64,000 bases of DNA from Dimorphilus gyrociliatus (lineage: Eukaryota; Annelida; Polychaeta; Dinophilidae): the NCBI GenBank assembly GCA_904063045.1, contig CAJFCJ010000006.1, positions 4,418,408 through 4,482,407 of the forward strand, in the 5' to 3' direction. This document shows positions 24,088 to 36,153 of this stretch, in pieces. Under the pieces are notes generated by a model. That model searched no databases. It saw nothing but the letters and a program-made list of their open reading frames with translations, and had not been told where the DNA came from. Position 1 is the stretch's first letter; each line of letters starts with the position of its first letter. Made by a program: the position numbers and the translations under genes.

Positions 24088-27000
24088 ACAATAGTCTGGA
24101 TATATAATATCTTAAAGAATGAAAGGAGAAATAGTATAAAAATTGTACTTTTTTTTAGGAAAATGAATATATTCTGTTTACATCACTCGGGAAAACTATA
24201 CTTTACGCATGTCTTCTCAGTTGTTTGATGTTAATTTAAACAACTAGATGGCGCTTCTCTACGTGACAAAAATATAAATATTTCACAATAGATTTTTGAC
24301 AATAGGCTTTTTGAACACCTACGTAAACTTTAACATTATAAAGAAATTCTTCGTAACTAATTCTTTATTGTCTGTCCTATTATTACTAAATGATCCATTT
24401 TATTACGTAGCGAAAACGAAGCATAGAATCAAATTACCAAACTTGAAAGATTTCCTACCAAAATTTCTCAGACGAAAACGGAAGTCGCGTGACGCTCTGA
24501 ACGAGGCAACGCCGTCAACGTCGAAAAATGACCGCCTAAATAGATCGACTGGTGCATTACATTTACTGGATGATGACATTCCAGTAAAAAGGTTTGTTGC
24601 AAAGTGTACACGCCGAATGAATTAAATACAACTTGACGGGAATTCCATTTTTCCTTAATATATATAGAGAGAGCACGCTACTAGCTAATAAAAGGCATTC
24701 CAAATCTGTCGAATGTTTGCTAAGTTCGAAAGGTATGGAGATCCCTAACGGACTGGATTTGAAAGGCGAACATCAGGTGAGATTTGTTTGTTATTAATTC
24801 TACTTATTTGTGATTGGCTTTCAACCGCGTCCTAGCGCGATTCATACGGTTCTATTAGGTGTGTCAACTCGTAATTGGATTACATCCTAATTTAACCGCC
24901 TTTGAACATTTACAATTGTTCTTTTTCATTGTTCACGTTGGCGAACGTTTCTTGGCCGTGTTTGATTCCGGTTTAAACAATACGCTTAATTGGCGTCTCC
25001 CACCCCTATTACTTTCGTCTTGAGGCTATTAGTAGGCTGGTAGTTCTGTAGGTGGCCATTCGAAAATTAGATCGTGACTAGAAAGAGCAGAAAATGGAAG
25101 ATTACGATAGAGAGCCATTTGTTTACGAATCTGAAACCTCTCCCGGATTAAAATTGATAAGGCGGTCGACCTATTCTTTACTTATTCTAAAAGAGATACT
25201 AAAGAAGATAGCTCAGTCCAGGAAAGTAAAATGCGAGGAAGATGAGGAAAGAGATAGAGAGCCATTGAATGAGCCATTTGCCAGTGATTTACCGATTTTA
25301 GACCCGATAGATGAAAGCATTGTTAAAGAGAGAAGGACGGCGTCGCGCTTATGTGAAATCGAACGCCTCCTAAAACGTCTTGATTTAATTATATTTCGTC
25401 TTCTAGACGAAATAAGAACGATCAAAGGTTTGCTAAAAGCTTTGAAAAGAAGAATGCAACGACGAGAAGAATGCTTTTGCAATGAAATGCGTTTATACGC
25501 CCTAGAAGATAGATATTGTCAAACTCTGCAATCTGCAACATACTTATCCCGATTAAAAGTTGGACTGAATCGTGAAAAAGTCAGTCTAATTACTGGGAGT
25601 AATTATTGTAAAGTAGTCTGCAATGAACCGCGTAACGAGGTGGAAAACCAAGCGAGGCATGAAGACGAAACGCTTTAAACCATTTCTTTTACAAATTTCG
25701 TATTAATCTAATGTACTTAGTCTTTTTAGTTTATACATTCAACTATATTAATTTATTCAAAAAGTAGTCAATCAATCAAAGTTGTGTCATTGATCGATAT
25801 TTACTTCTTTGTCTCGGTTTAAATAACCAAACTCTGTATATATCAATTAGTAAACGAATAATTTCATAGAGAGAATTTCTATTAAATGTTACCCAACCGA
25901 CATACAAGGATGTTTTAGACAATTAATACAGACACGCGCTAATCTCAGCTTTCTATAGCTTTATTAAAGAAATTACCAACGGCGCTACTCACGCAGTGAC
26001 GGCGGCGTCTCTGCAGGCAGCCCGCCTTAACATGCGCTCAACGTATATGGAAATCAATAAACACACACCAGAATGACTGGATACAAACTATGCAGTAAGA
26101 TTACTTTTCTTCCTCTTCCTTAGCTCTTACGGCATTTAGCGTTACATTTTCCTCAAGTATATACGGTAACACATGTCCTGTATTAACTGTGTTTAAACCA
26201 GCTAATGAATCGATTAGAAATTTTACAGTAAATCATTTATTTTACAGTGTTATGTCTCTAATTTTTTTTTCTCTTTCACTTTGTATTCACATATAAGTTG
26301 TTTGTTTGCGTAAATTGAAGGCTTTTCTTTTGCACCATTGTTTGACTCTTTGATGTCTTAACATCTCAATTAATTTTCAATATACACTGATTTTGTACAT
26401 TATGATAACAGGTGAATGAGTTATTTATATGATTAATTTTTATTCTATTTGTTATATCTCTTTCAACGTTATTGCTTTAGTTGTTCTCGTTTTATTTAGT
26501 AAAAATCAGCTATATTTCATTCCTCCCTTCCCATTTCATCATGAAATTTTAGCCCGCCTTTCTCCCCTCTCTTCTGCTTCCTCTATTTGCAAACCTCATT
26601 CGTTATCGGTCTTGAGAGGTTTTATTTGATTTTTTTTTCTCTTAAACGTTAAATTGATATTGTAGAAGAACTGTGTCTATTACTTTCCATTAATATATAA
26701 CATATATATATAAACTCAGCATGTATACATCTATGTTGTATACAATATGTGCTGTAAAACTACCTTCAACTGAGAAATCTTTATGAAATAAAATCGATTT
26801 CCCGTATTCATGACTCGAAGAGAGGAAGATAGACTGTGCAAATCGTTTCTACTGTCGCTTGCTTTTCAGTAGGAATTTTAGAGAAACAGAATTTAGACAA
26901 GACTAATTGCTTGCCATTTTAAGCAGGATTACTAAAACGTTCTTGGCTATTGCTCATTGCTGCTACAAAATATTTAAGTACCCTTCTCCTTGTCATTTAT

Positions 27001-28534
27001 GGAAAAAGGGCCAACGAAATTTATCAATTATATCGAGTACTATTTATCTAATTAAGTGATGAACTTTCTCTTCTTGTTTTTTTGTAAATAAACATTGTAT
27101 TATTTTGAAAATAGACGCCCTCTGGTGCTGGGTGCGGTCGATTGTAAAACTGTGTCAACTCTGCAAAAAAATGACGGCTCAAAAGGATTTTGTGTGTACC
27201 CATGCGATGTTTTTTTTTTCGGGACTCGTCCCTAGGCAGGTTGTCTTTATCGAAACTCTTAAAATTTTTTTTATCTCTTTTATCGTTAAGAGATAATGGA
27301 ATATTGAATTTAACTGCTTTTAATGCTGATCTATCATATGTAGTATTAAGTTTATTCTATATTTCGTTGTAATGGCAAATTTTATGGTATTGTTTAAAGT
27401 TTTTTTTTAGACAAAGAATCTGTATTTACTTAAATATTCCTATTAATATTTGAATTGTGATATTTCTAATATTTATGTAAAAGAATATATATGGAAAAGT
27501 AGATAGTATTTCGCCAATCAACGCCTAATTGGCATTGTTTTTCTGAAAGAATATATTCTTTATTTTCTTTTTTTCTTTCTATTTTACAGAATGAATTATT
27601 TCAAAAAATCACTAAACGTTTCCCATCTAAAAAAGAAGAAAGAGAAGAAAAATGCGAATATGTTGTAAATCCTCACATAAAGGTATTTATCACTTTTTAT
27701 ACTCACATATTTTTTATTAATATTCAATATGAAAGTATCTATTTAAGTATGAAAACGATTCTTACCATTGTTTAGAATTTTTTTTAAACAAAATCTATTT
27801 CATCATTTCAATAAGATCTGTTCTTATTTTTTTTTTTTAATGTTTGTAATATTAAAACTACTTTTTTTTATTTGTTTAATAGATTGCTCAATTCCCTTTA
27901 GGTTATAATTTATATATATATATATATATTAGTATATACATTTACTATACATTTTCAATAGTATTATAGAAATTTAGATATGTAATATACTTAAATGTAT
28001 TAATAAACTATTTATTATAAAGAATGAATTGATATATGTACCTTGTCGACATAGAAAAAATACTAGTTCATATAAAATTGCTTTCTATTTTCTATTTTCT
28101 AACATCTTTTCAACAATATAAAATAATTAATAAGATATTTTATCTCTCTGTGCTATGGGACAAGCCTTTCTAACTTTTAAATGTTATCTAAGAACTGAGA
28201 TTTTAGTCCTATAATTATACGATTCGCTTAATAGAAAATCCAAACGTTGTAAAATAAAACAAATATGATCATTGGGGAAGGGGAGAGAGGGAGAGTTGGA
28301 CTTTTATCCCACTCTCTTTATGCCTTTATTTCTATTTCCTCCTTCTGTGTTTCTTATGTCCCTTTCATTCTTCGTTTGTTTTCATTTCTATAGACTATAT
28401 TATAAATAAATAATATATATATATATATAAAAACATATTTATAAATTGGGCATTTTTGTTAGTTGTGAAGTATTTATATCGATTTTAAAACGTATGTTTG
28501 CTATAACGATTCGCTAATCCTAGAATATCCATCG

Positions 28535-28583
<49 letters not shown>

Positions 28584-28935
28584 TGTATATATTATAAAGT
28601 ATGAATAGACGGGGCAGAAAAAAAGCAAGTAATGGTGCGACCTGTTAGTGGAAAGTGTCTAAAATTCAGTGTAATTGATACTAAAAGAGAGAATTTATAT
28701 ACAGTAAACACTGTATGTATATATGTGTAATTTCAGGTTTTATTTATTATTTAAATACATAAAACCTGTAAGGCTCAAGTATTTTTTTTATAGCTTTTAT
28801 ATTAATTTTGCACTTATATAGTACTCGGGTAAATTTTTATGTGTAATACATAAGTAATATGAGAAAACAAGAGAATAAAATAGTTTGCAGTGTACTGTAC
28901 AAATAGTAGAGCTTGATTTTAAAATATGCGCTTTG

Positions 28936-28971
<36 letters not shown>

Positions 28972-31390
28972 GTCTTTAATGAAGCAGAAACGTCAGTCGT
29001 CAACTGAAGTTGAGAAAGAAATTTCAATGGAGGACAAAGGCGTTACCCCCGTTTTTACGGAATTTGATCCTGATAAAACTCCTTCTTGGTCTTGCAGTCT
29101 AGATGATTTAGATAAAGTTAAACCACTGGCCAATGAGGGGCATAAACATCGTTTAAAAATAAGGCCTAAAGTTCGACCTCCAACTCAATTGGCTAATAGG
29201 AAGGCCAAGAGCAAGGTTTGTTATTCGATGAATTAACCTTTATTTGCATTAAATTAGGGAACAGAAGGATAATTGTTCCTTTATTATTGAAATCGTTTCT
29301 TATTACACTTTAGAAGGCTCCGCTACCCCCCGACTCTCCTTCTAAAGGATTAGAAAAAGAGGTTACTAAAATTAGAATACCCTCTGGTGAGAAAAGCCCG
29401 AAAGTGCCCAGGACACCACCTCCCAAGCCTTTATCTTTAATTAAAGAAAACTCGTCTAAATCTAAGGATATAAGCGGGATTGAGAAAAGTAATGAGGTGG
29501 AAAAAAAAGGGGATGTTGCTAAAAAAACCGAAGAGAATGCTAAAACCCCTCCCACTAGGAAATCGGAAACTTTGGCTAACTCGACGTCACCTGCTAAAAA
29601 GACTCCCGAGTCTCCAACTCCTCTATTAAGAGCCAGTAGGAGAAGTAGAAATAACTCGGGTAGTGGAAATGAAGGCATACATAGTCCAAAGCCAATTACT
29701 TCCGGTAAGACTTTAACAAGAGTATTCTTTACTCTAATAATGCTTTAATAGTATCAGAAAATATGGTACCAGTTCCGAAACCTAGGGCTATGCCAAAGGA
29801 ACCTTCACCTATTCCAAAGCCAAGACTTTCAAAGGAGTTCAAAGAACCGAGAGCGTCATTAGGAGAATCCTCCTCGCTCCCTCTTCCCTCAAAACACGTG
29901 GAAACAGTGCAAAAGTTATCAAGTAATGAGAAACCATTTGAATTAGCATCGACTAAAGTTTGTGATATTAAACGATCCCATACCACGAAGACTACTCGTG
30001 TCAGCCCTGAAGCTGATAAGTCTAAAAGAAGATCAGTTGATATCGAAGTATTAGCGGCCAATGAAAAGCAAAATTCTTCTAGTGAGACAGTCAATAGAGC
30101 TATAGAAGAAAAAAATAAGAAAATAAATATAGATAAAGGTACAGATAAGGAAAGGATCTCTTTAGTCGATAAAAATGTAGCGGCTAATAAGGAAAACCTA
30201 TCAAAAATTTTATCTCGTAATTCAAGCGTTGTAGAAAAAGTCGATCCGGAAAATTGCTCTAAAATTGCAGAGGAGTTATTATCTGGTGAAAAAGAAATGA
30301 AAACAACTGAAACAGAGCCTGTAGTTCTTCGTAGAACTCTCTCAGTTGGAAAAGAAACCGCTAAAGGTCAAACAGAAGGCGGGAAGAGGCAACCGGATTG
30401 GATAGCCGAGGCTAAGAAGCGAGCCTCGACATGGAAAGATCCGGATGATAATTCTCCAATATCGGGTGAATTTGAGGAGATTGAAGAGAAGAAACCTGCA
30501 GCTTCCCCACGTTCCCCTTCAACTGCAAAGAAAGCGAATACACTTCCGACACCAAAAGCTGATAACGCTGTCGCAGAGACGACAGCAGACGAGAAGACAT
30601 TAACAAATAAGCCGGTCTTTCGAAAATCAGATGGAATTCAGCTTAATGAGGATAAGAAACCGATTATAAATAAACCTAAGCCGGTATTTGTGCCAAAGGA
30701 AATTAGGGCGGACGTTTTTTCTAAAGGCTCCTCTGAAGTAGACCTAGTTAAGCCTAGTGATTTAAAAAAAGTTACGACTAAAACAAGCCAAAATTCATCT
30801 ACAAATACCCAAAGTGATTCACCAGCCGCTGATAAGGCGAACAAAGAAAATAAGCCGAAGGTAAATTATTTATATTTTCTGATATTTTTTCAGTCGAAAA
30901 TCAATATTTACGCAATTTTCTTAAACTTGTCTTTTAAATATTACTTTTCAACTGCAAAAAACACTGGAAAATTATAAACATAAAACAAAAATTGGTACTT
31001 TTGAAAGAATACATTAAGAATGTTTTTATCATGAAATTTTAGGTTGAACAACAAATTCAAGTCTTTGAAGGGGATTATTAATAAATGAATAGGTTCTTTA
31101 TCTATTAACATATATATAGTTTGCAATGTAAATATGATTCTAGTATTTTATATGCATTATTGATTAGCCTTGATTGAAAATGATGTAATTATGATTATCA
31201 CCTTTAATTGCTTTATATATTTTTTATTTTTTCAATTATCATGAATATTATTAATAGATCTTTTTTTCTTTAAATATAGGAGAGTAGTACACCGCCTCAG
31301 GAAGACTTGAAAACTACAGATACAAAAGGATCTAAGCCAAGATCAACTGTATCAAACTTGACAAAATTATGGGAAAGCGGTGTTCGGTGA
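23365..31390 (+). CDS. Long disordered, Pro/Ser/Lys-rich protein, CRACD (KIAA1211)-like
   Basis: A predicted protein of about 754 aa. Exons: 23365-23404, 24411-24591, 24668-24776, 27590-27682, 28985-29215 (or from 28988, a NAGNAG acceptor), 29314-29704, 29752-30860 and 31280-31390. Every junction keeps frame. The N-terminus is basic (LPKFLRRKRKSRD). HRLKIRPKVRPP in exon 5 resembles the HKLAVKPKKQR block of KIAA1211L. The centre is proline-rich, with class I/II SH3-type motifs (VPRTPPPKPL, PVPKPRAMPK, PIPKPRLSK). DWIAEAKKRASTWKD lies near 30400, and the C-terminus is STVSNLTKLWESGVR. CRACD inhibits capping protein and promotes actin polymerisation in mammals; family assignment is tentative and rests on short blocks. 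An adaptor with SH3 ligands is the minimum reading. A separate ORF (25094-25678) is nested in intron 3. Confidence 0.7.
24053..24083. repeat. (CT)n microsatellite
   Basis: About 15 CT dinucleotides within intron 1 of the CRACD-like gene. Confidence 0.9.
25094..25678 (+). CDS. Nested intronless ORF, predicted coiled-coil protein of unknown family
   Basis: A 194 aa ORF with a good ATG, lying inside the 2.8 kb intron 3 of the CRACD-like gene on the same strand. I do not recognise it. The sequence is highly charged. A long amphipathic segment (about residues 88-125; EIERLLKRLDLIIFRLLDEI, then GLLKALKRRMQRR) predicts a coiled coil or helical bundle. A cysteine-containing ECFCNEM segment follows, then a polar tail. 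There is no signal peptide or membrane segment. The upstream 300 bp is less AT-rich, with several ATTGG words (inverted CCAAT), consistent with its own promoter. It could also be an alternative terminal exon of the host gene. ORF length and mixed amino-acid composition favour a real coding sequence. Confidence 0.55.
   Translation: MEDYDREPFVYESETSPGLKLIRRSTYSLLILKEILKKIAQSRKVKCEEDEERDREPLNEPFASDLPILDPIDESIVKERRTASRLCEIERLLKRLDLIIFRLLDEIRTIKGLLKALKRRMQRREECFCNEMRLYALEDRYCQTLQSATYLSRLKVGLNREKVSLITGSNYCKVVCNEPRNEVENQARHEDETL
25679..27589. other. Rest of intron 3 of the CRACD-like gene
   Basis: About 1.9 kb without a supported exon. It holds a short GC-rich pocket at about 25978-26042, with AG-ending and GTGAGT-like words on the minus strand, and the best CTCF-like site of the window (27113-27131). 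Confidence 0.5.
27112..27131 (-). promoter_or_regulatory. Strong CTCF-like motif
   Basis: Read on the minus strand, this is CAGCACCAGAGGGCGTCT, which fits the CTCF core CCASYAGRGGGCR very well. It is the best of about nine similar sites, and sits in an intron of the CRACD-like gene about 500 bp before its fourth exon. Binding is inferred. Confidence 0.45.
28539..28598. repeat. (TA)n microsatellite with ACTG interruption
   Basis: About 50 bp of TA dinucleotides, broken by TACTGTA at about 28581-28587, in intron 4 of the CRACD-like gene. Confidence 0.9.
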
Positions 31391-33230
31391 CATCAACTTT
31401 TCGAATATCTTTTTAAAGGAAACAAACAAAAGCAATTTTTTTTTGCAGTATAAAAAATATTGACAATTTATTTCTTTATTTAAAATATCTTCCTCCTTTT
31501 TTCTTTTTTGCTTTTATTTTAATTAAAATAATGAATTTTTGAGTAAAGAAACAACATATTGAAAAAAAAACGGGAAAAAGAATTGTAATAGCAGCACTAT
31601 TATTCAAATTTAATGAAAAGATATCTTTTAAAAACTATATAAAGTCGGTAGAGAAAAGAAAGATTAGAAGAGAAATTTTTAATAGAAATATTTATGAATT
31701 AAAGAGAATTTTAATATTTAAATATAATTTTTATAATATTTAAATCGGTGCTGGAAAGACAAAAATTTTTTTTTTGGCTCAAATTGAACAGCAGCTTCAT
31801 TGCTGTTAAATTGTTTTTAATAGAGATGTGAATAGAAATAATATATTTAATATATGCAATACGTGTGTAATTATTGTCCAAAAGATATTGAAATATTTAT
31901 ATATGTTTAATTATTGAAAAGATAAAAAAAGTAAATTTCGCAATACATTTAGAAAAAAGTGCTAGTATTTCTAATTAACTAGAATTTTTCAACTTTATCT
32001 TCTCTTCTTCTTGATAAACTCTTTTATAAATAATATAGTTATTTACTAATGCCTATTAGTCTTTTGATAAGATTATCTACTATTGAAAATCATAATATAT
32101 TCAGTCTATAAACTTATTTTTATTGTGATAATCTCTAATAATAATAATCTTATTAATCGTCATTCTCATAACAGGTAATAAATCTGTAAGGTGAACGATC
32201 TATAATCATTGTTTAAGAAAACAGGGTTTTTAATCTTAAGAGGTACTTTATCATTCTTTCAATTTTCCAATAATAGTACTTCAATATGCTTCTAGAGAAT
32301 GGAAAATATGGTCTAAGCTGCTCGTGCTGTTGTTATGGAAAGGAGAACTAAAAAAAGTTGCAATTATAAAATAAAGCGAAAATTTAATTAATCTATAAAA
32401 TATAACATGAAAACATTGTATTTCTTTCTTCTAAGTGCTTCCTAAAACAATCTTCTCGCATCAATCTTATATTCCCTATTAAGGGATAAGTAAATTTATC
32501 GCATAAATGATCTTTTGGGTTAAGGCTATAATAAAAAAAAATGTAATTATATGAATTATACTATAACTTGTATACGACAGCCATCGTAATACAACATAAA
32601 AGGGAATTTTAAATCATTTTCCATGGTTATTAATACTAGGGCGATTTATTTAATTATACTGAATATAGAATATAACCTATTTAAATCCAGAGTCTCTTAT
32701 TTTTTTTCCCAATCGTTTTTATTCCCTAAATAATTCTGATGGAGGAGAGAAGTTTCTTATTATTTATAAGAAGAAGAAGAACATGAAAGATGTATTTGGG
32801 GAAAAGGGAGAAGAATAAATAAAGAAATTCCCCAATTAGAATTGCAAAGATGTTTTCATTAAAAGATAACAGAGCCGCTTTTATACTATTTAAGTAGTTG
32901 CAATTCGTTGTTTATTCATAATCAATTACTTTAGCTTAGTTATTAAACGATGCCAATTATAAAGTATTGACGAAGCAATTAACAATTCATTTTGACTATT
33001 TCCCTTCTATTATTCTTTATACAGATAGTATTATTACTCTGTTTAACAAACACGTGATAATTACTTGTTTTGTTATCGAAATGCGAATATTCTATGTAAC
33101 GTAAATTGATTAAATTAAATCATTAATGACTTTTTAAACAGTTTGAATAAAATATAGGTTAAAACTTGAATAATAACAACAATAATAATAATATTAAAAG
33201 ATTTATCAACAATTAAAAATAGGATAAAAA
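31391..33230. other. Gene-free AT-rich interval
   Basis: 3' UTR of the CRACD-like gene followed by very AT-rich DNA. No exon or RNA gene recognised. Confidence 0.6.
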
Positions 33231-33848
33231 ATGAATAAAAATGAAAAATTAAGACTCAAACATCTAAGTGATTCGAGACTTTCTAGGACAAGATCAAATT
33301 TAATTGAAGCGAGAGATCTAGACGAAAATAGTTGCAAAGATGAATTTTCTAGTAGTTCGGAAAGGAAACTTTTAGAGGAGAAGGTTGAAAAGGAACTGTC
33401 TAGAACAAAGTCAATACAGAGTATTCAAAGTACTGCAAGCAAGGTTAGTAGAAAAAGTGAGAGAATTTCAACGTTAAGGATAAAAACTAGAACAGAAATA
33501 TTAGAACAAAATCAATTTCTTTCGGATTACGACGCCGAAAAAGAGCTACAATCTAAAAATGATACTCTTCTGGCAAAAGTTAGAATCAATGCTTCAAAAG
33601 CATCACAATCAATGATTCCTTTCCTTAAACATTACGAAGATAATATATTTTCACAAATGGAAGACAGAAGTTTATTTTCTTGGGAATTTTGTAAACTTTA
33701 CCAATTTTTCGAAATGAATAAATTAAGAGAAGATATTATTAAATCTATTATGGAAGCTAATCGTCTCTTATCTTCATTATCCGCAAATGCAACAATAGTA
33801 GAAAATCTATATGTAAATAGTCCAAGTAAGTTAATAATGCAAGATTAA
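33231..33848 (+). CDS. Orphan intronless ORF, Ser/Lys/Glu-rich
   Basis: A 205 aa ORF in DNA of very high AT content, where an open frame this long is unlikely by chance. I do not recognise it. Residues 1-100 are polar, charged and likely disordered, with repeated Ser-Arg and Ser-Lys pairs (SRLSRTRSN, SIQSIQSTASKVSRKS). Residues about 115-195 look helical and more hydrophobic (SWEFCKLYQFFEMNKL, AIVENLY-like end). There is no signal peptide, membrane helix or known motif. It has no introns, unlike most neighbours. It lies 1.8 kb downstream of the CRACD-like gene on the same strand, so a distal 3' exon of another transcript cannot be excluded. A polyadenylation-like CAATAAAGG lies near 34113-34121. 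Confidence 0.5.
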   Translation: MNKNEKLRLKHLSDSRLSRTRSNLIEARDLDENSCKDEFSSSSERKLLEEKVEKELSRTKSIQSIQSTASKVSRKSERISTLRIKTRTEILEQNQFLSDYDAEKELQSKNDTLLAKVRINASKASQSMIPFLKHYEDNIFSQMEDRSLFSWEFCKLYQFFEMNKLREDIIKSIMEANRLLSSLSANATIVENLYVNSPSKLIMQD

Positions 33849-34605
33849 CTAATTAATTATATAAATTAGGTTATAAAAAAAGAAAATCCTCTATATTTTA
33901 CTTTCAAAAAGATCTTTCAGCAGAGAAGATTGATTTGAAGAGAAACACGCAAGAAATTCGTTAAATAACTATTGGCTTTTATAGTGAACAAGTCTAAATT
34001 GGACTTTAAACAATCAAACCAAGTTGAGGAATACAAGTTATGAGTTTTATGCGTGTCCGTGTGTGTACATGTGAGTGTATCTATCATCCTTTAATATCAG
34101 AAGAATATAGATCAATAAAGGTTTTATTCTCTGAGAAAGAAAGGTTTTAACAGTATATCTTTACAAGTTCTTTTTCAACATTTTCGTATTGTAGTACTGT
34201 AAAATACTATATTAATAATCACATACTGCATCTAATCAAAATATGGGTAAAAAATCTCTAAAACTATAATATAATAATCATTTTAGTTGATTCTGTTTAA
34301 ATAGAAGGAAAAAGATTAAGAAAAAAGACTGCAGTAGAGATTTTTTTTTACTTCTCTTCAATTTTTCAACATATAAAAAGTCAACAATAATAATAGTTTA
34401 ATTGTAAAAAGACAGAAAGAACGTAGAGACGTAATAAGAGGTTTCAAGCATCTCTCTTTTTCTCTTATCCTCATTAAGATATTTTTGCTATCCCGTCTTT
34501 AAAATAAAAATACTGACTTGTAGAGCTTCAAAGAAATCTTTGATCAATATTTTTCCGTTTAAATTGTGCGGTTGTATACAGCTTATGCGGAAGGGAGGGA
34601 GATTA

Positions 34606-34619
34606 AGATAGACAGATAA

Positions 34620-34651
<32 letters not shown>

Positions 34652-34660
34652 ATAGAGAGA
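34606..34660. repeat. (GATA)n microsatellite
   Basis: About eight tandem GATA units with degenerate flanks. Confidence 0.9.
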
Positions 34661-35256
34661 AAGTTTCTGATTTATCCAAGAGGAAATAAATTCTACGTCC
34701 ATTTCTTCTCAAAAAAGCTCAGAAAAAGGGAAAGATTAATTAATTTATATAGTTTCCTCCTTCCTTTTCGTTTTTTCTCATAGAGTATCTCTAATTTATT
34801 TCCCGACTATTAAAAGAGCAAATATATCTTGTTAAATTTTCTTTTTCTTTTTCATTTTCTCATTATATTCTATATAAAAACTTTCAAAAAAGGTAAAGAT
34901 GAGAAGATAAATAAAACGGTTGTCTACGATTGGCTACTATGCGAATTCCTAACAAGAGTTTCTGTTGTCATTTGATGTTCTCTTTCTGTTGAAAAAAAAA
35001 AAACAAATAGTAAACAACCAAAATATTGAATAAATTTAAATATTAATATCAATTATTAATATTCTTGTTTATTATAGATCAGTATATAACGAGAAAATAA
35101 GATTCATTAGAATGATTATATAGCACCTTTCGTTTTAAGTCTCTATAGGTAATTGTATTAAAAGTATCTAATTATTTAAGAAGAGGAAGAAAAAAAAAGA
35201 AGTTAAACTCTATATATATTAGAAAATTGTGTAGGTTTCCTCGCTGATCTCTTTTT

Positions 35257-35291
<35 letters not shown>

Positions 35292-35598
35292 ATATACGTT
35301 AAACATCCCTCTAAATAACTTAAATTTATTAAACTTCATGCTGAAAGTTATGGAAAAAACATAAAATAGGAGAGACATAATAATTCATGCTTGAATATTA
35401 TTTTTCCATATTGTTTTAAAGAGGAAAATTAGCCCAAATATTTATCTATATTAAAAAAAAGAAGTTAATTTTTAATCTAAAGAATAAATCGGAAAGAGAA
35501 TGATTATTATTTATTTTTTAGTTTTTAAAATTTCCTTCTTTCTTTCTTTCTTTTTTAATGAAAAAAGCATAAAGAATATAAATCGCTAATGCAGTTTA

Positions 35599-35599
<1 letters not shown>

Positions 35600-35639
<40 letters not shown>
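35600..35639. repeat. (TA)n microsatellite
   Basis: About 39 bp of uninterrupted TA dinucleotides. Confidence 0.9.
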
Positions 35640-35641
<2 letters not shown>

Positions 35642-36153
35642 ATGGAAAGTTTAATGAAAGTAGTGAAAAATAGTTTACAAAGAAATATGAATATACTGTA
35701 TATATATATATACACTACTACATATTTAAAATATATACATATTAAAATATGCTGTATACTGTAGTAGTGTGTATATAATCAGCTTTATTAATGATAGATT
35801 ATTACTTAAAAAAAATAATAATAAAGAAGAGAATTCCTTGAAAAACCACGTCAGATTTTTAATAATTTTTGTCCTTACCACTAAAACAATGAAAATCGCT
35901 TTCGTCTGGATTGTTGCCTTACATTTCCTAATATATTCATGAAACAAATTGTTAAGCACAAAAGATAGATGAAGATGATTTACGATTTATTAAAAAAATT
36001 GGAATCTTTATTATACTGTATATATAAAATCCTTTTTTCTCTTTGTTAAATTATACAAATGTCAAAATAAAAGTATATGGCGAATATATACAGTATGTTA
36101 GATAAATATTAAGGAGAGGATTTGATATTATTGTTTACATTTCTTGTACTTAC

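Larger units (their letters stand above)
33849..36153. other. Repeat-rich interval with GATA and TA microsatellites
   Basis: No gene supported except a candidate last OSTM1 exon near 35890-35933 (minus strand). It contains a (GATA)n run (about 34620-34652), TA tracts (35261-35296 and 35600-35638) and several ACTGTA words (35694-35705, 35753-35763, 36012-36023 and 36091-36098). Confidence 0.6.

Noticed and set aside
34606-34712. Frame with repeated Leu-Ser-Ile-Tyr units
   Set aside because: Translation of a GATA microsatellite.
35726-35959. Minus-strand frame of 77 codons near OSTM1
   Set aside because: Mostly Leu/Ile/Phe from AT-rich DNA. Only its first part overlaps a possible last OSTM1 exon, which uses a different reading.
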